From an uncultured Blautia sp. (lineage in GTDB: Bacteria > Bacillota > Clostridia > Lachnospirales > Lachnospiraceae), in assembly GCA_945872375.1 (NCBI GenBank), contig CAMBYR010000016.1, positions 1 to 16,236 of the forward strand: 16,236 nucleotides of DNA, written 5' to 3'. The notes under the pieces are model-generated. The model searched no databases and was not told the DNA's origin. It saw only the letters and a list, made by a program, of their open reading frames with translations. Shown piece by piece: positions 1 to 6,477 of the stretch; position 1 is the first letter of the stretch; every line of letters begins with the position of its first letter. A program made the position numbers and the translations under genes.

Positions 1-45
1 GAAAATAATGACATAAAAAATAGTGGAAAATTCTGTCGGTTGCAG

Positions 46-74
46 TTGCAGAGGCGGACACAGAATGATAAAAT
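46..74 (+). promoter_or_regulatory. Possible promoter upstream of azlCD
   Basis: TTGCAG at 46-51 and TAAAAT at 69-74 are separated by 17 bases, a sigma-A-like arrangement. The hexamer TTGCAG is repeated in tandem at 40-45 and 46-51. The predicted start of transcription, near 81, falls at the foot of the terminator-like hairpin at 79-112. Either this is a chance match inside the tail of an upstream gene, or azlCD is made through a leader that can terminate early. Confidence 0.3.
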
Positions 75-78
75 AATG

Positions 79-116
79 GCAGTGCCCTCGGAAGGGATTC
101 CGGAGGCACTGCTTTT
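79..116 (+). terminator. Rho-independent terminator or attenuator before azlC
   Basis: The arms 79-93 and 98-112 form a 15-bp stem with one mismatch and one G-T wobble and a four-base loop, followed by TTTT at 113-116 and a second T run at 122-126. It is most simply the terminator of the gene upstream of the window. If the promoter at 46-74 is real, it would act instead as an attenuator of azlCD. Confidence 0.7.
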
Positions 117-151
117 CTGACTTTTTCAAAGCAGAAAGGCATGGATGAGGA

Positions 152-193
152 AACGGCCGCTGCCCAGGACACTGTGCCTGGTCGGCGGCTGTT
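152..193 (+). promoter_or_regulatory. Leader hairpin just upstream of azlC
   Basis: An outer stem pairs 152-160 with 185-193 (one mismatch), and an inner stem pairs CCAGG at 164-168 with CCTGG at 177-181 around an eight-base loop. No T run follows, so it is not a terminator. It ends about 8 bases before the azlC ribosome binding site and could affect mRNA stability or translation. No known riboswitch class is recognised. Confidence 0.4.
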
Positions 194-213
194 GAAAAGA
201 AAGAAGGATGAAG

Positions 214-933
214 ATGGAGCTTGGAAGTTTTAAGAAGGGACTGAAGGATGGCGTGCCCATTGGCCTGGGATATTTTGCCGTTTCATTTACCTTTGGCATG
301 ATGGCGGTTTCCGGCGGTCTTACGACAGCACAGGCTGTTCTGATCTCTTTGACAAACCTTACTTCTGCGGGCCAGTTTGCCGGACTTGATATTATCATTG
401 CAGGCGGCTCCTGTTGGGAGATGGCGCTGACACAGCTGATCATTAATCTCCGGTACTGCCTGATGTCATTTTCTCTGGCACAGAAGCTTCAGAGAAATGT
501 GCCCTGGGCGCATCGGTTCGTGGTGGCATTTGGTGTGACGGACGAAATCTTTGGAGTCAGTGCCAGTCAGGAAGGGCGCGTAAGCCCGTATTATAATTAT
601 GGTGCCATGTGTGTGGCGATTCCGGGATGGACCCTTGGAACGCTTGTGGGAGGCATTTCCGGAAATCTGCTTCCTGCCTTTATGGTCAGTGCCCTGAGTG
701 TGGCAATTTACGGAATGTTTCTGGCGGTGATCATTCCTCCGGCAAAGACAAATCGTGCCGTGCTTTTCGTAGTGATCGGTGCCATGGCAGTCAGCAGTCT
801 TTTTGCAGTGGTTCCCGTGCTGAAACAGGTATCCTCCGGTTTTGTGATTATTATTACAACGATTCTGGTGGCAGGAGCGGCAGCATTTTTCTGCCCGGTG
901 GAAGAAAAGGAGGAAACGGCCCATGAGTCATAA
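214..933 (+). CDS. azlC: AzlC-type branched-chain amino acid exporter, large subunit
   Basis: This is the large membrane subunit of the two-part AzlC/AzlD exporter, known in Bacillus subtilis for exporting branched-chain amino acids and leucine analogues. The 239-residue protein has several hydrophobic segments and the family's opening pattern (GLKDGVPIGLGYFAVSFTFG) and NLRY motif (around residues 78-81), where family members carry a conserved Asn-Leu-Arg-Tyr/His. Start choice: ATG at 208 lies directly against the AAGAAGG Shine-Dalgarno (201-207) with no spacing, whereas ATG at 214 has six bases and is preferred; the difference is only two residues. The stop overlaps the start of azlD by 11 bases, indicating translational coupling. 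Substrate is inferred from family membership only. Confidence 0.88.
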   Translation: MELGSFKKGLKDGVPIGLGYFAVSFTFGMMAVSGGLTTAQAVLISLTNLTSAGQFAGLDIIIAGGSCWEMALTQLIINLRYCLMSFSLAQKLQRNVPWAHRFVVAFGVTDEIFGVSASQEGRVSPYYNYGAMCVAIPGWTLGTLVGGISGNLLPAFMVSALSVAIYGMFLAVIIPPAKTNRAVLFVVIGAMAVSSLFAVVPVLKQVSSGFVIIITTILVAGAAAFFCPVEEKEETAHES

Positions 934-1237
934 TATTTATCTTTACATTCTGGTGATGGCCGGTGTGACATACCTGATCCGTATGCTTCCCCTGGTGCTG
1001 TTCCGAAAGGAGATCACCAGCCCCTTTGTAAAATCATTTCTGTTTTATGTGCCCTATGCCTGTCTGGCCGCAATGACCTTTCCGGCGATCCTGACGGCAA
1101 CGGCCAGCGTGATTTCCGCCGTGATCGGTTTTGTGGTGGCACTGATCGCCGCCTATAAGGAAAAGAGCCTTCTGACGGTGGCTCTGATGGCCTGTGCAGC
1201 GGTATTTATCGCAGAACGGATATTGGAATTCCTGTAA
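923..1237 (+). CDS. azlD: AzlD-type branched-chain amino acid exporter, small subunit
   Basis: This is the small partner of AzlC, 104 residues, almost entirely hydrophobic with about four membrane segments (roughly 5-25, 36-58, 61-78, 84-102). The stretch TYLIRMLPLVLF near residue 16 and the closing hydrophobic helix match the AzlD family in pattern and length. An AAGGAGG site at 907-913 lies inside the end of azlC, nine bases before the ATG, and the two genes overlap by 11 bases. They form a two-gene operon that ends at the hairpin at 1244-1286. The pair is expected to sit in the cytoplasmic membrane and export branched-chain amino acids when they accumulate. No regulator (AzlB/Lrp type) is visible beside it in this window. 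Confidence 0.88.
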   Translation: MSHNIYLYILVMAGVTYLIRMLPLVLFRKEITSPFVKSFLFYVPYACLAAMTFPAILTATASVISAVIGFVVALIAAYKEKSLLTVALMACAAVFIAERILEFL

Positions 1238-1243
1238 GAAAAG

Positions 1244-1286
1244 AACCCGAAAGAAAGCGGTGAATTTGCTTTCTTCCGGGTTTTTT
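1244..1286. terminator. Bidirectional terminator between azlD and dapF
   Basis: Arms 1244-1258 and 1268-1282 pair over 15 bp with a single mismatch around a nine-base loop. A run of T follows on the plus strand (1281-1286). On the minus strand the hairpin is followed by a T-rich stretch (complement of 1232-1243). It starts 7 bases after the azlD stop and 20 bases beyond the dapF stop, so it ends both convergent genes. Confidence 0.85.
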
Positions 1287-1302
1287 GTTCCTTCGGGGTT
1301 TG

Positions 1303-2157
1303 TTATTCGCCCATAAAGCTTAAATCGATTTCTCCGTCAAATACGGTGGTCGCAGGACCTGTCATATAAACCAGGTTTTCGGAACGATCCCAGAAAATGC
1401 TAAGATCGCCGCCCAGAAGTCTGACAGTGACAGGAACATCGCCGTCCACATGGCCGTTTAAAATGGATGCGACTGCCACAGCGCAGGCACCGGTACCGCA
1501 GGCAAGGGTTTCGCCGGATCCGCGCTCCCAGACACGCATCTGAACAGTATGTCTGTCCAGAACCTTCACGAATTCCGTATTGACACGATCCGGGAAAACA
1601 CTGTGGTTTTCAAAGGATGGTCCGATTTTTTCCAGATCCAGGTTTTCGACTTCATCCATATAGATAATGGCATGGGGATTTCCCATGGATACGGCTGTCA
1701 TATAATAGGTAGTGCCGTCTACGGTAAGAGGAGCGTTGATGACCTGTTCTGTTTCCGCAGAAACGGGAATCCGGGAGGCCGTAAGGATGGGAGAGCCCAT
1801 ATTCACCTTTACCATGGATACTTTCCCGTTTTCCACGGTAAGATCCAGATATTTGATGCCGCTTTTGGTTGCCACGCTGATGCTTGTTTTTTTGACGATT
1901 CCGTAATCATAGACATATTTTGCTACGCAGCGGATTCCGTTTCCGCACATGGCGCCCTGGGAGCCATCCAGGTTGTACATATCCATTTCACAGTCGGCAA
2001 TTTCTGAGGGGCGGATCAGAATCAGGCCGTCGGAGCCGATGCCGAAGTGCCGGTCGCTGACATATTTTGCTACGGCAGACGGGTCTTTTACCGTTTCCTG
2101 AAAACAGTTTACATATACATAATCATTACCAATTCCATGCATTTTTGTGAATTTCAT
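1303..2157 (-). CDS. dapF: Diaminopimelate epimerase
   Basis: DapF converts LL-diaminopimelate to meso-diaminopimelate in the cytoplasm, without cofactor, the penultimate step to lysine and the source of the peptidoglycan cross-link residue. The 284-residue length is typical. The two catalytic cysteines are visible: Cys71 in AMCGNGIRC and Cys220 in TLACGTGAC. The opening FTKMHGIGNDYV, the GSDGLILI motif (41-48) and the ERGSGET motif (211-217) are also diagnostic. The reading frame extends ten codons further upstream to 2187, but ATG at 2157 has an AGGAGG ten bases before it and gives the conserved N terminus. A good promoter lies at 2221-2249. It is a single gene, divergent from the transporter operon. 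No riboswitch fits in the roughly 55-base leader. Confidence 0.96.
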   Translation of the reverse strand: MKFTKMHGIGNDYVYVNCFQETVKDPSAVAKYVSDRHFGIGSDGLILIRPSEIADCEMDMYNLDGSQGAMCGNGIRCVAKYVYDYGIVKKTSISVATKSGIKYLDLTVENGKVSMVKVNMGSPILTASRIPVSAETEQVINAPLTVDGTTYYMTAVSMGNPHAIIYMDEVENLDLEKIGPSFENHSVFPDRVNTEFVKVLDRHTVQMRVWERGSGETLACGTGACAVAVASILNGHVDGDVPVTVRLLGGDLSIFWDRSENLVYMTGPATTVFDGEIDLSFMGE

Positions 2158-2220
2158 AATAATCAAACCTCCTGAAAAAGTATTCATTCCTCGATTTCCG
2201 CAAAAGCATAAACCTTTTTT

Positions 2221-2249
2221 ATTATAAAAAAAAATTGCATATTATTCAA
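2221..2249 (-). promoter_or_regulatory. Promoter of dapF
   Basis: Read on the minus strand, TTGAAT (complement of 2244-2249) and TATAAT (complement of 2221-2226) are separated by exactly 17 bases. Transcription would begin near 2214, about 55 bases before the dapF ATG. The -35 box lies inside the inverted repeat at 2241-2256. Confidence 0.7.
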
Positions 2250-2256
2250 GAATAAT
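2241..2256. promoter_or_regulatory. Palindromic operator candidate between dapF and the transporter operon
   Basis: ATTATTC and GAATAAT form a perfect seven-base inverted repeat separated by AA. It covers the dapF -35 box and sits 18 bases upstream of the -35 of the transporter operon promoter, so a bound regulator could affect both directions. The regulator is unknown. One half, ATTCAAG, resembles an ArgR/AhrC half-site but the other half does not. Confidence 0.4.
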
Positions 2257-2273
2257 AAATCTTAAATTTTCTC

Positions 2274-2301
2274 TTGCATAATTTCAGAAATCCGTTATAA
2301 T
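2274..2301 (+). promoter_or_regulatory. Promoter of the amino acid ABC transporter operon
   Basis: TTGCAT at 2274-2279 and a perfect TATAAT at 2296-2301 are separated by 16 bases in an AT-rich region. Transcription would start near 2308, giving a leader of about 67 bases before the binding protein start at 2375. Confidence 0.65.
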
Positions 2302-2374
2302 GAAGAAATAATGAATACCATTTTAATATTTATGCATGTTCTTGCAACGCAGAAACATGAAAAGGAGGATATCT

Positions 2375-3256
2375 ATGAAAAAAAGATTACTTGCACTTGG
2401 CCTGGCCGCATGTATGGTTTTTGGCTCTACAGCAGTATTTGCTGAAGAAGACGCAGCAGAAGAAGAAGTTCTTGAACTGACAACTGTTACCGAAGGAAAA
2501 CTTACCGTAGCTACCAGCCCGGACTTCGCTCCCTATGAATTCTATTCCATCGATGAAAACGGAGATCCTACACTGGCAGGATTTGACCTGGCACTTGCAC
2601 AGTACATTGCCGATTATGCAGGACTGGAACTGGAAATCGTTCCTATGGACTTTGACGGTGTGCTGACAGAGCTTGCAAATGGTTCCGTAGACCTTGGTCT
2701 GGCAGGTCTTTCTCCGGATCCGGCACGTGAAGATGCAATGGCATTCTCCGATATCTATTACAGAGGCGGACAGTCTCTTGTAACGATCAAGGAAAATGCA
2801 GAAACATACAACAGCCTGGAAGTATGCAACAATTCTGACGTATCTGTAGGTGCTCAGATTGGTTCTATCCAGATGGATCTTGCCAACGAAAACACACCGG
2901 ATGCAGATATCGTAGCTCTGCCGAAGGTTACAGACCTGATCTCCGAGCTGATCGCCGGCAAACTGGATGCTGCTTATATCGAGACAGCCGTAGCTGAAAG
3001 CTATCAGAAAAACTATCCGGACCTTGAGATCGTTGCAGACGTTCCTTACGAAGTAGAAGGTTCTGCAGTTGGTGTCAACAAATCAAACGAAGCTCTTCTG
3101 ATCATCGTAAACGAAGCAATTGAATGTGCTCTGGAAGATGGTTCCATGGATGACTTTATTGCAGAAGCAAATGCACTTGCAGCAGGTGAGAAATATGAAG
3201 GTCTTCTTGATGAGAACGAAAGTGTTCCGGAAGAAGAGGAAGCTGCTGAAGAATAA
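2375..3256 (+). CDS. Polar amino acid ABC transporter substrate-binding protein (family 3)
   Basis: This exported binding protein captures an amino acid or a related compound and hands it to the permease and ATPase encoded next. Of 293 residues, 1-23 form a signal peptide (KKR, hydrophobic core, AVFA before EE). A lipobox-like LAAC ends at Cys13, but it is unusually close to the start, so lipid anchoring is uncertain. The family 3 fold shows in PDFAPYEFYSIDENG (49-63), AGFDLALAQYIA and MDFDGVLTELANGSVDLGLAG. Arg118 (in PDPARED) and Asp198 (in GKLDAAYIE) are the positions that hold the amino acid carboxylate and amino group in known members. Both mature ends are strongly acidic (24-31 and 279-293). 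ATG at 2375 follows AAGGAGG by six bases; the frame is open from 2336, but those codons lack a ribosome site. Confidence 0.92.
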   Translation: MKKRLLALGLAACMVFGSTAVFAEEDAAEEEVLELTTVTEGKLTVATSPDFAPYEFYSIDENGDPTLAGFDLALAQYIADYAGLELEIVPMDFDGVLTELANGSVDLGLAGLSPDPAREDAMAFSDIYYRGGQSLVTIKENAETYNSLEVCNNSDVSVGAQIGSIQMDLANENTPDADIVALPKVTDLISELIAGKLDAAYIETAVAESYQKNYPDLEIVADVPYEVEGSAVGVNKSNEALLIIVNEAIECALEDGSMDDFIAEANALAAGEKYEGLLDENESVPEEEEAAEE

Positions 3257-3298
3257 TTGGTCGGCAGTGAATTGAATAAAGATTGATTGGCAAATGGG

Positions 3299-3339
3299 CA
3301 GGGAGTTGCTGCATGGAAGACAAATGCAGCTGCTCCCTG
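3299..3339 (+). promoter_or_regulatory. Strong intercistronic hairpin after the binding protein gene
   Basis: Arms 3299-3314 and 3324-3339 pair over 16 positions with one mismatch and one wobble around a nine-base loop. It is followed by TTGAGC rather than a T run, so full termination is unlikely. Position and strength suggest a 3' stabiliser or partial stop that gives more binding protein than permease, as is known for other binding-protein-dependent operons. Confidence 0.6.
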
Positions 3340-3350
3340 TTGAGCGGTAT

Positions 3351-3367
3351 ACCCCTGCAGCAGGGGT
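3351..3367 (+). promoter_or_regulatory. Second intercistronic hairpin before the permease gene
   Basis: ACCCCTG and CAGGGGT form a perfect seven-base stem with a CAG loop. It lies 16 bases upstream of the permease ribosome binding site (3383-3389) and has no T run. Together with the hairpin at 3299-3339 it probably punctuates the transcript. Confidence 0.5.
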
Positions 3368-3395
3368 GCTATGTGAAAGTAGAGAGGAGTAATCT

Positions 3396-4181
3396 ATGGA
3401 TTCATTTATCAAGCTCAGTAATTTTTCCAAAATCCTTCCCTACGCGCAGTTATTCCGGCAGGGTATGTTCGTTACCGTACTTCTGTCGCTGTTTACTGTA
3501 GTGATTGGATTTTGCCTGGCCCTGATCCTGGCCCTCATGCGTTTATCGAACTTCCGTCCCCTTCGTTTTCTGGGAATTGACAAAAATGGATATCAGCGGG
3601 AAACGGGAGTACTGGCAGCGATCAGTAAATTTAATCCCCTGAATTTTCTGGCAACAGCGTATGTGGAGATTCTTCGGTCCACACCTGTTCTGGTACAGAT
3701 TTTCATCATTTATTACGGTGTATTCGGAATGATCGATCTTCCGGGAATCCAGTTGTTCGGATTTATCAAATTTGACCGTTTCTTCCCGGGCGTTGTGGCT
3801 CTGGGAATGAACTCCGGTGCTTACCTTTGTGAGATCATCCGTTCCGGTGTTCAGTCCATTGACGGCGGACAGACAGAAGCAGCCCGTTCCCTGGGACTTT
3901 CCCAGGTGCAGAACCTGCGCTATATTATTCTTCCTCAGGCCCTGAAGAATATTCTGCCTGCCATTGCCAATGAATTTGTTGTTATCATCAAGGAATCTGC
4001 AATTACATATACCATCGGTGTGCAGGATATCATGTCTGCGGTAAACGCAGTCAAGGGAGCAACCTTCGTCATTATTGAACCGCTTCTGGTGGCAACGGCA
4101 ATTTATTTCTGCCTGTGCTTCCCGACCTCCAAACTGATTGCATATTTCGAAAGGAGAATGAGCCGTGGCGACAAGAGATAG
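3396..4181 (+). CDS. Amino acid ABC transporter permease (HisM/GlnP type)
   Basis: This is the membrane component of the importer, 261 residues. Hydrophobic segments lie near 24-48, 98-125, 130-147, 188-205 and 225-243. The YVEILRSTPVLVQ motif (89-101) and the coupling-loop motif EAARSLGLSQVQNLRYIILPQALKN (161-185, the site that docks on the ATPase) identify the polar amino acid permease family. Only one permease gene is present, so it probably works as a homodimer. The loop between the first segment and the YVEILRSTP motif (about 51-88) is longer than in typical members. The start follows AGAGGAG by six bases. The gene ends inside the ATPase gene (17-base overlap). Confidence 0.93.
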   Translation: MDSFIKLSNFSKILPYAQLFRQGMFVTVLLSLFTVVIGFCLALILALMRLSNFRPLRFLGIDKNGYQRETGVLAAISKFNPLNFLATAYVEILRSTPVLVQIFIIYYGVFGMIDLPGIQLFGFIKFDRFFPGVVALGMNSGAYLCEIIRSGVQSIDGGQTEAARSLGLSQVQNLRYIILPQALKNILPAIANEFVVIIKESAITYTIGVQDIMSAVNAVKGATFVIIEPLLVATAIYFCLCFPTSKLIAYFERRMSRGDKR

Positions 4182-4941
4182 TCTGATTCAGGTAACTGAT
4201 TTAAAAAAGCATTATAATATGGGCGTCATTAAGGCTCTGGATGGTGTGACCACCAATATCTACAAAGGGGATGTGGTCGTAGTGATCGGTCCCTCCGGTT
4301 CCGGAAAATCCACGTTTCTTCGGAGTCTGAATCTTCTGGAAGAGCCTACAGGCGGCTCGATTATTTTTGATGGCGTGGATATTACGAAAAAGAAATACAG
4401 GGATGCCAGCGGAAAGACGGTGAAGCTGAATGTGGATCAGCTTCGTCAGAAGATGGGAATGGTATTCCAGCATTTCAACCTGTTTCCGCATATGACGATT
4501 CTGGACAATATGATCCTGGCGCCGATGAAGGTAAAGGGAATCAGCCGGGCAGCGGCCGAAGAAAAAGCACTGAATCTGCTGGATCGCGTTGGACTGAAGG
4601 ATCGTGCAGGCGCCTATCCCATTCAGCTTTCCGGCGGACAGAAGCAGCGTGTTGCCATTGTGCGTGCCCTGGCGATGGAGCCGGAGGTGATGTTGTTTGA
4701 CGAGCCCACTTCCGCGCTTGACCCGGAAATGGTAGGAGAGGTTCTGGATGTTATGAAGGAGCTGGCAAAAGAAGGTATGACCATGGTATGCGTGACACAC
4801 GAGATGGGATTTGCCCGTGAGGTGGGAAACCGTGTACTGTTTATGGACCAGGGAAAACTTCTGGAGGAAGGCTCACCGGAGGATATTTTTGAACGTCCGA
4901 AGAATCCGAGACTTCAGGATTTCCTGGCAAAAGTGCTGTAA
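4165..4941 (+). CDS. Amino acid ABC transporter ATP-binding protein (GlnQ/HisP type)
   Basis: This cytoplasmic ATPase powers the importer as a dimer. All motifs are intact in 258 residues: Walker A GPSGSGKST (42-50), Q-loop Gln102 in VFQHFNLFPH, signature LSGGQKQR (155-162), Walker B VMLFDE (175-180), D-loop SALD and switch His212 in THEMGFA. The FQHFNLFPHMT and FAREVGNRVLFMDQG stretches are typical of the polar amino acid subfamily. The start is GTG at 4165, with AAGGAG seven to eight bases upstream inside the permease gene. The nearby ATG at 4158 is in the permease frame and is not an alternative. An insertion of about 15 residues before the Q-loop (76-91) occurs in some relatives. Confidence 0.94.
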   Translation: MATRDSLIQVTDLKKHYNMGVIKALDGVTTNIYKGDVVVVIGPSGSGKSTFLRSLNLLEEPTGGSIIFDGVDITKKKYRDASGKTVKLNVDQLRQKMGMVFQHFNLFPHMTILDNMILAPMKVKGISRAAAEEKALNLLDRVGLKDRAGAYPIQLSGGQKQRVAIVRALAMEPEVMLFDEPTSALDPEMVGEVLDVMKELAKEGMTMVCVTHEMGFAREVGNRVLFMDQGKLLEEGSPEDIFERPKNPRLQDFLAKVL

Positions 4942-4952
4942 GGAGAGAGACA

Positions 4953-6395
4953 ATGACAAAGGAAAAAGAACGTGCACTGGCGGCGATCGATGCCGGCGCA
5001 GATCTGGTTCGAAGCGTTGCGGACAGGATCTGGGAATATGCGGAGCTTTCTCTTCAGGAATCAAAGTCTGCAGAATGTTATTGTGAGGTTCTGGAAAAAG
5101 AAGGCTTTCAGGTGGAAAGAGGAATCTGTAATATCGAAACGGCTTTTTCCGCATCTTTTGGAAGCGGCAGACCGGTGATCGGAATTCTTGCAGAATATGA
5201 TGCGTTGTCCGGCCTTTCCCAGAAGGCAGGAAGCCTGATCAGAGAGGAAGCCGTGCCGGGAGGAAGCGGTCATGGCTGCGGACACAATCTGCTTGGTGCA
5301 GGTGCATTTGCGGCTGCTCTTGGCGTAAAGGCCTATCTGGAAGAAAACGATTGTCCGGGTACGGTGATTCTGTATGGCTGTCCGGGAGAAGAAGGCGGCG
5401 CCTCCAAGGCGTTTATGGCCCGGGATGGCGTCTGGAAAGATCTGGATGCTGCCCTTACCTGGCACCCGGAGGATGTGAATGAGGTCGCTACAGGATCCTC
5501 AAATTCCTGTATTCAGGTGCAGTATAAATTTACCGGGATCGCTTCCCACGCGGCGGGCGCGCCAGAGATGGGCAGAAGTGCTCTGGATGCCGTAGAGCTG
5601 ATGAATATCGGCGTACAGTTCCTCCGGGAGCATATGAGTGACAAGGCAAGGATTCATTATGCAATTACCGATGCGGGCGGATGCAGCCCCAATGTGGTAC
5701 AGCCGAAGGCTTCCGTGCTGTATATGGTTCGTTCCAATCATGTGGCAGAGGCTGTGGAGCTGGAAAAGCGTGTGGATAAGATAGCAGAAGGTGCGGCCCT
5801 GATGACGGAGACCACCTTTGAGAAGAAGTTCATTGACGGGCTTGCGGATACCGTGAGCAATTTTGCTCTGGAACGTGTGCTGTATGAAAACTTCCGGGAG
5901 CTTGGTGTGCCGTCCTACACAGAGGAGGAGCATGCCTTTGCGGATCGGCTGGCAGAGACATACCCGTCAGAGGGTTATCTGCCCGGTGTGGCTGCGGAGT
6001 TTGATTCAGAGCTTCGGGAGCAGGTGCGGGCTCTTCGGGAAAAGAACGGGCATGCCATGAATGCATTTCTGGCGCCCCTTTACCAGGGCGAGGCATTTAA
6101 GGCCGGTTCCACGGATGTGGGAGATGTGAGCTGGCTGACACCTACGGCGCAGATCCATGTGGCCTCCTGGCCAAACGGATGTCCCGGACACAGCTGGCAG
6201 AATGTTTCCTGTGACGGAACCGAGATCGGAAAAAAGGCGGCAGTTCATGCCGGAAAGGTTCTGGCAGCAGCGGCCATTGATCTTCTGACCAGACCGGAGC
6301 TTCTGAAAGAAGCAAGAGAAGAATTTGAAAAACGCACCAGAGCGGGCTATATCTGCCCCATACCAAAGGGTGCGGTTCCGGTGATACCGGATTGA
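4953..6395 (+). CDS. M20 family metal-dependent amidohydrolase, AbgB-like
   Basis: This cytoplasmic metalloenzyme (no signal peptide) hydrolyses an amide bond. At 480 residues it matches the length of AbgB, the catalytic subunit that splits p-aminobenzoyl-glutamate. Metal ligands are recognisable: Cys109 and His111 in GHGCGHN, Glu146 and Glu147 in GEEGG, His171 in TWHPED, and His413 in CPGHSWQ. The dimerisation domain contains SHAAGAPEMGRSALDAVELM (198-217). STDVGDVSWLTPTAQIHVASW (386-406) is a strong AbgB-subfamily stretch. It begins 11 bases after the ATPase stop with AGGAG at 4941-4945, so it belongs to the transporter operon and probably acts on the imported compound. No AbgA partner or AbgT transporter is visible, so the substrate may be another N-acyl amino acid or small peptide. 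Confidence 0.9.
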   Translation: MTKEKERALAAIDAGADLVRSVADRIWEYAELSLQESKSAECYCEVLEKEGFQVERGICNIETAFSASFGSGRPVIGILAEYDALSGLSQKAGSLIREEAVPGGSGHGCGHNLLGAGAFAAALGVKAYLEENDCPGTVILYGCPGEEGGASKAFMARDGVWKDLDAALTWHPEDVNEVATGSSNSCIQVQYKFTGIASHAAGAPEMGRSALDAVELMNIGVQFLREHMSDKARIHYAITDAGGCSPNVVQPKASVLYMVRSNHVAEAVELEKRVDKIAEGAALMTETTFEKKFIDGLADTVSNFALERVLYENFRELGVPSYTEEEHAFADRLAETYPSEGYLPGVAAEFDSELREQVRALREKNGHAMNAFLAPLYQGEAFKAGSTDVGDVSWLTPTAQIHVASWPNGCPGHSWQNVSCDGTEIGKKAAVHAGKVLAAAAIDLLTRPELLKEAREEFEKRTRAGYICPIPKGAVPVIPD

Positions 6396-6430
6396 GAGAA
6401 ATACAGAAAAAGAAATCCGAAAAATAAAAG

Positions 6431-6477
6431 AAAACACGGCTGCCCGGGATGATCTGTCCGGGGGCCGTGTTTTCTTT
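6431..6477. terminator. Bidirectional terminator between the hydrolase and CBS genes
   Basis: AAAACACGGC at 6431-6440 pairs with GCCGTGTTTT at 6464-6473, and CCCGG pairs with CCGGG inside; a small bulge separates the two stems. T-rich tracts follow on both strands. It ends the transporter operon about 35 bases after its stop and abuts the CBS gene stop at 6476-6478. Confidence 0.88.

Noticed and set aside
141..233. A 30-codon plus-strand reading frame overlapping the azlC start
   Set aside because: Its ATG has only a poorly spaced ribosome site, it is rich in Arg/Lys by chance of reading frame, it has no run of Leu/Ile/Val codons expected for an attenuator peptide, and it overlaps azlC.
2157..2220. 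Lysine riboswitch in front of dapF
   Set aside because: The predicted leader is only about 55 bases, too short for the lysine riboswitch, and no matching structure is visible.
2241..2256. ArgR/AhrC box between dapF and the transporter operon
   Set aside because: Only one half matches the known arginine box; the partner half does not, so I keep the palindrome as an unassigned operator candidate.
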